Shown: positions 57,401 to 64,000 of the stretch, one piece after another | How the letters are laid out: each line of letters opens with the position of its first letter | Numbering within the stretch: the first letter of the stretch is position 1 | Source: Odontesthes bonariensis | Taxonomy: Eukaryota; Chordata; Actinopteri; Atheriniformes; Atherinopsidae | Length of the DNA: 64,000 bases | Direction: 5' to 3' | Assembly (NCBI RefSeq): GCF_027942865.1 | Contig: NC_134509.1 | Coordinates: 26,346,697-26,410,696, forward strand | The notes under the pieces: generated by a model | The model's database searches: none | What the model was told of the DNA's origin: nothing | What the model saw: the letters and a program-made list of their open reading frames with translations, nothing else | Made by a program: the position numbers and the translations under genes

Positions 57401-57999
57401 CCAAACTCCACTTTTCTTCAGTGTTTTGTCAACGAGGCAGACGGCTATACTCCAGCGCTCAAATCTGAACAAGGCATCAATGTAAACAGCACAGAAATAA
57501 AATCCCACGTGAGCTTTTAGGCATTTTGGTTGCTTCCGAATAATTTTTGGTTCCATGTTTGGAGTTTGTGCTGCCCTACTCAGCAACTCAGCGCTGTGGA
57601 GTCATATGTTTATATGACAACATAAAGACTCACTCAATGCTATGTACAAACTTCAATTATCTATATATTCCCTCTCTGCTCAGCAAATGATGAGGGATAA
57701 ATATAGTCCTGGGGTCCGTTTCACAAAGCAGAATTGTCATTCTGCTCTAAAAAAAAATCCTGATTTTATAACCGCAGCATCAACTGACAAAATCCCCTTT
57801 TGAGTAAAGACAACATCTGTGCAGTGAATTCAGCTTCACTTACATATACGATGATCTCCCACTGGGGACATTAGAAGCAGCAGAATGTCTTCAACACATA
57901 CTAACACAGTCTACAGCGTTGCGCTGTCTGGTATTCTTCAGTCAAAAACTTGATTGCACTCAAGTGCACTCCTGTGCATGTACACTGTTAGAATGGTGG
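54496..57999. other. No gene recognised
   Basis: Intergenic DNA. A short tandem repeat (AATAGAGTATGA, about three copies, 54825-54862) is present. ORFs of 60-90 codons around 56059-56660 and 57296-57586 lack motifs. Confidence 0.4.
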
Positions 58000-58450
58000 T
58001 GGTCTGATTAACTGACCAAGTCGAGCCGTAACTGTCGCTCTACTCAGCTGTGCATCCAACTGTATTGAGTATTATGTCAGACACTAGCAAAGAACCAATT
58101 TTAGAATGTATCTTTAGGCCCTTAGTTAGTTTAATAGCAGCCTGTTGAAAATATATACAATTTGATCCCATTTCTTTGGTTGCATCTATGAAAACCACAA
58201 TAAGGTGATTCCCATGGACCTATTAGCTGAACACTTGGCATATCTTAGCATGATGTGCCATGTGTCCTTTAAGATTTTGAGGAAACCAAACAAGTGGGAT
58301 ATCAAAGAAGTAGTCTCAGGCTTAAAAATCCCCAGCAAAGACCTGACACAGGACCTGAGAGATGCATCTGGACCTACTGTTGGCCCAAGCCTCATCAGAA
58401 ATGGTCTCCATGGAAGGGTGGCTGTCAAGAAGCCATTCTTAAGTTTTTCA
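58000..58450. mobile_element. Tc1-like remnant, family T, copy 3
   Basis: Shares TTTAATAGCAGCCTGTTG, ACTTGGCATATCTTAGCATG, ACAGGACCTGAGAGATGCAT and ATGGTCTCCATGGAAGGGTG with the 28271 and 48490 copies. Truncated on both sides, no terminal repeats. Confidence 0.6.
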
Positions 58451-59243
58451 AAATATAATTGAATATCTTAAGTAACACTGCATCAATTTTTGACATTGAA
58501 AATAGCGTTTCTGTATCTTTGTGCAGATTTTCAACTTTGTCATACTTTTTCTTGATTTGAATGACTAAGAATTATTTAGCTGTTATTTTCCAGGTTAAAC
58601 AGACCAGCTAAAAGCAAGGCAGGTCATTTACCACAAAATACCACAAAAAGCCTGCATGTGTGTGTATGTTACTTGTTCTCTGTGTGATTTATCTTCTGAG
58701 TCTGGACTTTCTTTACAGGCTTTATGTTTCTGTCCTCTGTTGACTCTGAAGTGTTGACAAGGAAAAAATGGACAAGCCATGACACTTTTAATAGTGACAA
58801 CCCCTGGCTGTTCTGGATGAATTTCCTGGAATTAACTTGCACAGTTTTGATGAGTCAGTCATAAGAGTTCACTGCTGACTAAATTCCAGGTCATCTAAAC
58901 CCAGATATACAGTACAATAGAGAGCTAGAACTGTATAACGACTTACACATCGAATGAATAATGTAAAGTTCCTGGATTTCAGTGGCGACTTTATTTACTT
59001 TTTATTTAAGACACAATTAGCAAATATTAGCACAAACATAAAGCCATAAAAAAATAAGCAGTAGTAATAGTCAACACTGGAGATTACAGAATAATCGATA
59101 AAAGCATCGTGAAAAATTAAAGCATATACTGTATATCAAACTAACCATACAAGAATACCAACCACAAAAAACACAATCAAGTGAGATACTGTATGATACT
59201 GCTTTGAACTGGGAGCCAATTAAGTGACTGAAGTACTGGAATA
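58451..59243. other. No gene recognised
   Basis: AT-rich DNA without recognisable features. Confidence 0.4.
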
Positions 59244-59652
59244 ATACATCAATCAGCCATAAAGTTATGACCTCTGACAAGTAAAGGGAGCAACACTTCT
59301 CATCTCGATCCAATACAATACAAACCCCACAGCCGTACAGTGTGGCAGCATCGCTCCCCTAATGAGCAGCTTTCTGCAGAAGGAACAGCTTGGGAAGGGC
59401 TAAGAAGCATGTCAAAGAGCCTAAGGGGTTCCCCTGACCTCTAAACTCTGTACAATCCGATAGCTTCCTGCCAATACATGAAGACCGTCCCCACAACCCA
59501 CAGGGCCCAAAGGATCCTTTGCTATGGTTCTGGTACAAGACCATCCAGAACACCTTCAGATGTTCTTTGACCATCCCCTGACTGGTCAGAGCTCTTTTGG
59601 CTACTGGTAATCCTGCAGAAAAAATTGTCACACTAATTTGTGACATTTTCAT
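59244..59652. mobile_element. Tc1-like fragment hosting a hAT insertion
   Basis: Left end AATACATCAATCAGCCATAA followed by AGTTATGACCTC, a common fish Tc1-type terminus, with a decayed transposase-end block near 59555-59620 (CACCTTCAGATG, CTGGTCAGAGCTCTTTTGGC). Its right part is cut by the hAT element and its true right end is not identified. Confidence 0.5.
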
Positions 59653-60765
59653 TAGGGATGTCCCGATCCGATCACGTGATCGGAAATCGGCGTCGATCAC
59701 GTGGTTTCAGACTCGATCGGAATCGGACGTTTCATCCCCGAACAGCGATCGGATATATGCTGTAGCTTATATATATAGCTTGTATATTTACTCTATTTTT
59801 TTTTTTTTATCAGAACTATAATATTTCAAAACAAATGGAAAAAAAAAAAACAGCTTAGTATTTACTGTTATGTGGTGGTACAGAGTCAGACCGTCTCAAC
59901 CATAGACATAATATACGTAAACTTACTCTATAGCTCTGGTAGACGCTTCATAGACTGACGCTGCCTAGCTGACGTATCAGCGCGGCCACCATCTTGGGTG
60001 GGTCTCCAATGCCCTCACATTGCATTTATTTCGACTGAGGAAGGTGTATATCCCCAACTACAATAATCATAACTCCCCAAATTTTTATGTCTATGGTCTC
60101 AACTCCACAGAAAGCGAAGCAGAACACGGCAGCAGCTTGAAGCTGGGGTGCGAACGTCTGCTGTGTGGAGGTATTTTAAAGTGGATGACAAAAACGTTGC
60201 GATTGCAAACTGTGAGATATGCAAACTTTGGATTTCAAGAGGTGGCAAGGACATCGCTAACATCCTTGATGAGAACAGGAACAGGCTCAAACCTGACAAG
60301 GTAGAGATGTTGGTTTTCATCAAGAAAAATGTACATTTCCTTCTGTGAAGCCAGAGGAGGAGAGTAAGAATTAGGAATGCAGTTCCGAAAAGCATATTAC
60401 TGGCCTTACTTTATAACACTGTGGCACTTTTATTTGCTAATTTGTTTAGATGCCTGCCAGGTATTTCAAGTTGAGCTGCTGCTCGTTTTTATATCAGACA
60501 TTGTTGCACTAAACTACAATGTGAAGAATTCGTTTATTACTTGATTACTTTTTTTGTTCAAGCTACCCCACAGAAGTTTATAAGTGTTAAAAGATCAAAT
60601 AAGTGAATGAAATAAAAAATCAGGGACATCCTGGATCTGTTTCTTCGCCATTCTTCATTTTTTTAATGAACTGTAGAAGTATCTGATCGGGACTCGGTAT
60701 CGGCAGATACTCAAAATCGAATGACTCGGACTCGGGGGCAAAAAAACCTGATTGGGACATCCCTA
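59653..60765 (+). mobile_element. Internally deleted hAT transposon
   Basis: Perfect 12-bp terminal repeats TAGGGATGTCCC, flanked by an exact 8-bp duplication ATTTTCAT (59645-59652 and 60766-60773). Length 1113 bp. A plus frame at 60148-60348 joins the first half of a BED finger (VWRYFKVDD, CEICK) directly to the end of a hAT dimerisation domain (DENRNRLKPDKVEMLVFIKK). The catalytic core is absent, so it needs transposase from elsewhere. Confidence 0.85.
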
Positions 60766-60835
60766 ATTTTCATGTCACAGTACTGTTTTGGAGAGTAAAT
60801 TTTCTAACTTTTGATCCAATTTTTTTATTTTTTAT

Positions 60836-61030
60836 TATTTTTGGGGGCTTTTATGTCTTTTAATGTATAGGACAGTTAAGAGTTAAGTTAAGAGAGACAG
60901 GGGGCAGAGAGAGGGGGAATGACATGCAGCAAAGGGCCGTCCGATGCGGGACTCGAACCGGGGCCAGCTGCAGCAAGGACTATGGCCTCTAATACATGGG
61001 GCGCCTTGCTCAACCCACTACCACCCCTTG
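60836..61030 (-). mobile_element. Second tRNA-derived SINE family
   Basis: In reverse complement the head reads GTGGGTTGAGCAAGGCGCCC, B-box GGTTCGAGTCCC, then GCTGCATGTCATTCCCCCTC, CTGTCTCTC and a T-rich 3' region. A diverged copy is at 36600. The A-box region is weaker than in that copy. Confidence 0.7.
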
Positions 61031-62910
61031 ATACAATTTTAAGTGTTAGAAAGCAGTTCTGGTTATGTTGGTTGTGTGATCTTTAACTAAGATCAGTATC
61101 AAACATATTTCCAAGTTATCTAACTTGTTCATTGTAGTCTCTTTGGACCAACTACAACTGCAGTATCTCAGTTTTCTCTTTGTTCAGCTCTGAAAAGTTT
61201 CTAGAAATTTAGCAGTTAATATTATATTCTATTATAGTTTTTCTAGTTTACTGATAAAACTGAGATTATCAGAGAAAAGAGAAATGCACAACCGTGTATC
61301 CTCTGTGTCGTGGAGTGGCTGATTGGGCAGGAAAATGTGATTTCTTTCTTTTTCTCCGACATGTTTTGTCTTTAGTTTCAGGTGGAGTTGCTGGGCTGGC
61401 TTTCCCTTGTGATTTTTTTATCAAATTTTTTTAATGATTATATCGAATAGGAGTATAGTTTATGTTAAAAAGTAATAGGCCAAGAACTGACCCCTGCGGA
61501 ACCCCAGAGATAATTTTTCTAATTGTTGTACATTTATAAAGGGAAAAAAAAAATCTATTTTATCTTTAAATATACAAAATTGTTATCTGTACGACCCCAA
61601 ACAATAAGTAAGAAAAGAAAGTGTCGACAAAACCCATGGGTTCATGTCTCTGACAGCAACATGAAAAGACGAGTTCCCATTTTTAGAACTGAAATTGATA
61701 TATTATTCATGGCTTCCACCAAGCTCACTGTCTCTTACATTACAGGAACCACACCGGTTTGGAGCAGAGTGTGTTTGGCTTAGTAGTTCCTCTGTAATGA
61801 GCACAGCTAAAGGGTCTGTCTGTGTCCTGTAACAGGATCCTAACAAGTTAAAAATGTTTCATGTAAAGTTATACTTTGTTGGATGGGGAGGACAGTTGGA
61901 CTGAACTTTTGGTAGAGGGTGGACATTTAGCAACTTTGTGTTTGATGTTCGAGGTCATTTAGGCAGGAAATCAAAGTCAGTTATATTTCTGGCAACACAT
62001 CTGTTTCTAATTAAATTGTAAGATTATCAATCAGAAATTGCACACAAGTCACCCTTCGTGTTCCCTTAAATAATAGAAAAATATCATTTCAAAAATAGCT
62101 CAAGTCTTTATTAAATCAAATGTGATGTTTTTAAATGATCTGCCTTGCATCACAAGTCCACATCAGTATCTGGCCCACTATGGATATTTTCAATTGTATT
62201 TCCTTAAAGATTATTTGAAATGCTTATGGCACTAGCAGCACTCCAGGGCATATGCTGACTTTGTGTCCAATAAAAAGTTTTCCTTACTTTCAAACTTCAG
62301 CAGAGGTGATGTGGAATGGTGGGTGTTGCTTGATCAGACCACTGGAGCTGACCAATCAGAGTGAAGCGGGTTTTACAGGAAGAGGGGCAGGTAGCTTCCA
62401 TAACTTCTGTTTTAAGGAGCAGTGCTGCCACTTTGGCAGATTTGTCGCCAGATAGACCGCCTCAGGAACTCATTTTTCAAAAAGTGACCTCAGCTACTTC
62501 AAAGTGAAGTATGAAGTGCTAATCTTGCTCCACAAGGGCATGATCAACCTGTCCGCTGTGAATGAGCAGTGCATTTCAGGAACTGAGAAGTAGGTAGAGT
62601 CATTATCTCACACTCTTGTGGCCGCAGTACCACCTGAGTAGGAGAGAAGCAAGTAAATGTTTTGATCAAAGCAGAAAGCATTTAAGACATAATGATGTAA
62701 TCAATATGATAACTGGGTATGATGTCTAGTGACATTTAGCTACTTTAATTCAGACTTTAGCTATGTTACGTTAGAATTAGTTGTCAGCACAGTTAACAGG
62801 AATCCTGAAAATTAGATTTTATGATTTGCACTTACAGTGTACGTCACCTGACAAAATATGCTGGTCTTACCTCAAGATTACCTTGTGTGAAAGCAGTGTC
62901 ACTAACAGAA
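61031..62910. other. No gene recognised
   Basis: AT-rich DNA. Short ORFs (61523-61783, 62252-62455 plus) have no recognisable domain. No repeat assigned. Confidence 0.4.
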
Positions 62911-63299
62911 TGTCACGCCCAGAGACTCATGTTTTTAGTTTTCATGTTTAGGTTATGTTTCTTTTCAGTCCAGGTTTAGTTTTCCCTTCACTTCCCTCAC
63001 TCAGGTCATTAGTTCACTCACGTCACCTGTGTTTTTTCCTCAGCTGCACTCACTCCCTGCCCTCTATTTAGTTTCCTGCCTCCCCTGTCGTCTTTGCCAG
63101 ATCTTTGTTGTTTCATGTCCCATGTCAAGTTGGTTCCCATTCTAAGATTCCTGCTCCTTCCACGTTCCATGTTTTACAGTTAAGTTTTTTGAATCCGGCT
63201 TTGCCGCGCCTTTTGTTTTGTACTTTGTTTTTTGTTAATAAATCACCCTTTTCTTTGAAAGTCCGCATCCGTGTCCTCCCCCTCTACACCACCCTGACA
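62911..63299 (+). mobile_element. Long terminal repeat (LTR)
   Basis: 389 bp starting TGTCACGCCC and ending CCCTGACA, so the ends are the expected TGTCA...TGACA inverted pair, with AATAAA at 63237-63242. A downstream open frame follows within 20 nt. No standard TGG primer-binding site is seen directly after the LTR, so the primer tRNA is unclear. The second LTR lies beyond the window if it exists. Confidence 0.6.
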
Positions 63300-63316
63300 G
63301 AAAGATCCGGCCTGAA

Positions 63317-64000
63317 ATGGACGCGGCGGACTACACAACCTTCTGGGAGCTGGCTGGGGACTTCTGTTGCCTCTCATCGAGCTGCACCTCCTGGGAGAAA
63401 CTGAACTCTGCCAATGAACTAATTGACTTTTTTGTACGAAAGCAGGTTCTCAGGCACATGTCAGGAGTGACGCACATCTGGGCAGAGGTGAGGGGTGTAC
63501 AACGCGCTGCTATGCTGGATATCTTTGGCATGGAGCCACAGAAGGTAGCTGCGCTGTACACACCCTCCCTCACCACTCCAGCATCCCAGGCCCCGGCCCC
63601 AGCGGTCCCAGAGCTGGCCCCGGCCCCAGCGGTCCCAGAGCTGGCCCCGGCTCCAGCCGTCCCAGAGCTGGCCCCGGCTCCAGCCGTCCCAGAGCTGGCC
63701 CCGGCTCCAGCCGTCCCAGAGCTGGCCCCGGCTCCAGCCGTCCCAGAGCTGGCCCCGGCTCCAGCCGTCCCAGAGCTGGCCCCGGCTCCAGCCGTCCCAG
63801 AGCTGGCCCCGGCTCCAGCCGTCCCAGAGCTGGCCCCAGCCGTCCCAGAGCTGGCCCCGGCTCCAGCCGTCCCAGAGCTGGCCCCGGCTCCAGCCGTCCC
63901 AGAGCTGGCCCCGGCTCCAGCCGTCCCAGAGCTGGCCCCGGCTCCAGCCGTCCCAGAGCTGGCCCCGGCTCCAGCCGTCCCAGAGCTGTCTCCAGCCGTC
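63317..64000 (+). CDS. Gag-like ORF with coding minisatellite, partial at window edge
   Basis: Open from the ATG at 63317 to the end of the window (228 codons, no stop). The first 91 residues begin MDAADYTTFWEL and include WAEVRGVQRAA and LDIFGMEPQK; I do not recognise a domain. From residue 92 a 9-aa unit (LAPAPAVPE register) repeats 15 times. Position right after an LTR suggests the first ORF of an LTR retrotransposon or a non-autonomous derivative. No protease, reverse transcriptase or integrase is visible in the window. Codons of the tract are almost uniform, so the array is young. Confidence 0.55.
   Translation, partial: MDAADYTTFWELAGDFCCLSSSCTSWEKLNSANELIDFFVRKQVLRHMSGVTHIWAEVRGVQRAAMLDIFGMEPQKVAALYTPSLTTPASQAPAPAVPELAPAPAVPELAPAPAVPELAPAPAVPELAPAPAVPELAPAPAVPELAPAPAVPELAPAPAVPELAPAPAVPELAPAVPELAPAPAVPELAPAPAVPELAPAPAVPELAPAPAVPELAPAPAVPELSPAV
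63590..63988 (+). repeat. 27-bp coding minisatellite, 15 units
   Basis: The unit is GCCCCGGCTCCAGCCGTCCC plus AGAGCTG; 14 units are 27 bp and one (about 63834-63854) is 21 bp, all in frame. The first two units differ at a few bases. A diverged start of another unit reaches the window edge. Confidence 0.95.

Overview
The window is nuclear genomic DNA from a vertebrate, almost certainly a ray-finned (teleost) fish. Coding sequence is split into short exons with GT-AG introns. The three recognisable protein genes have vertebrate orthologues. The repeats are typical of fish: Tc1-like and hAT transposons, RTE-type LINEs with GGAT tails, and tRNA-derived SINEs. Nothing bacterial, plasmid or CRISPR-like is present. 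All three protein genes lie on the minus strand in the left half: acp5 (3380-4723, 5 coding exons, 333 aa), an ilf3/NF90-family gene (7275-25301, 19 coding exons, 872 aa) and ptger1, a prostaglandin E2 EP1-type receptor (30480-34077, 2 coding exons, 376 aa). I derived every exon boundary by hand; each junction keeps frame and each intron is GT-AG except one GC-AG intron in ilf3. A tRNA-Ser(CGA) gene is at 53019-53100 (minus). ILF3, ACP5 and PTGER1 all lie on human 19p13, so the neighbourhood looks like an old syntenic block. || Layout. 1-3.2 kb: hAT remnant with a 28-nt G run. 3.2-5.3 kb: acp5 with a likely promoter. 5.3-7.2 kb: L1-like LINE remnant and probable ilf3 3' UTR. 7.3-25.3 kb: ilf3, its introns packed with transposons, including a three-layer nest at 20.0-23.9 kb and a hAT element inside a Tc1 element at 14.5-16.7 kb. 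25.9-26.2 kb: 242 bp of pure TTC/GAA repeat upstream of the ilf3 start codon. 26.2-30.2 kb: SINE and Tc1-like copies. 30.2-35.3 kb: ptger1 with a TATA promoter and a leader uORF in perfect Kozak context. 35.3-62.9 kb: gene-poor; apart from the tRNA it holds only repeats and unrecognised sequence. 62.9 kb to the end: an LTR followed by an open frame that runs into a 27-bp coding minisatellite cut by the window edge. || The three protein genes do unrelated jobs (lysosomal/secreted phosphatase, nuclear dsRNA-binding regulator, lipid-mediator receptor) and form no pathway. I found no convincing new multigene system. The more unusual items are the N-terminal extension of ilf3, the long GAA tract near its start, the nested transposons with readable target-site duplications, a SINE sharing its 3' end with the resident RTE LINE, the internally deleted hAT element with a BED-to-dimerisation-domain fusion frame, and the LTR element carrying the minisatellite.
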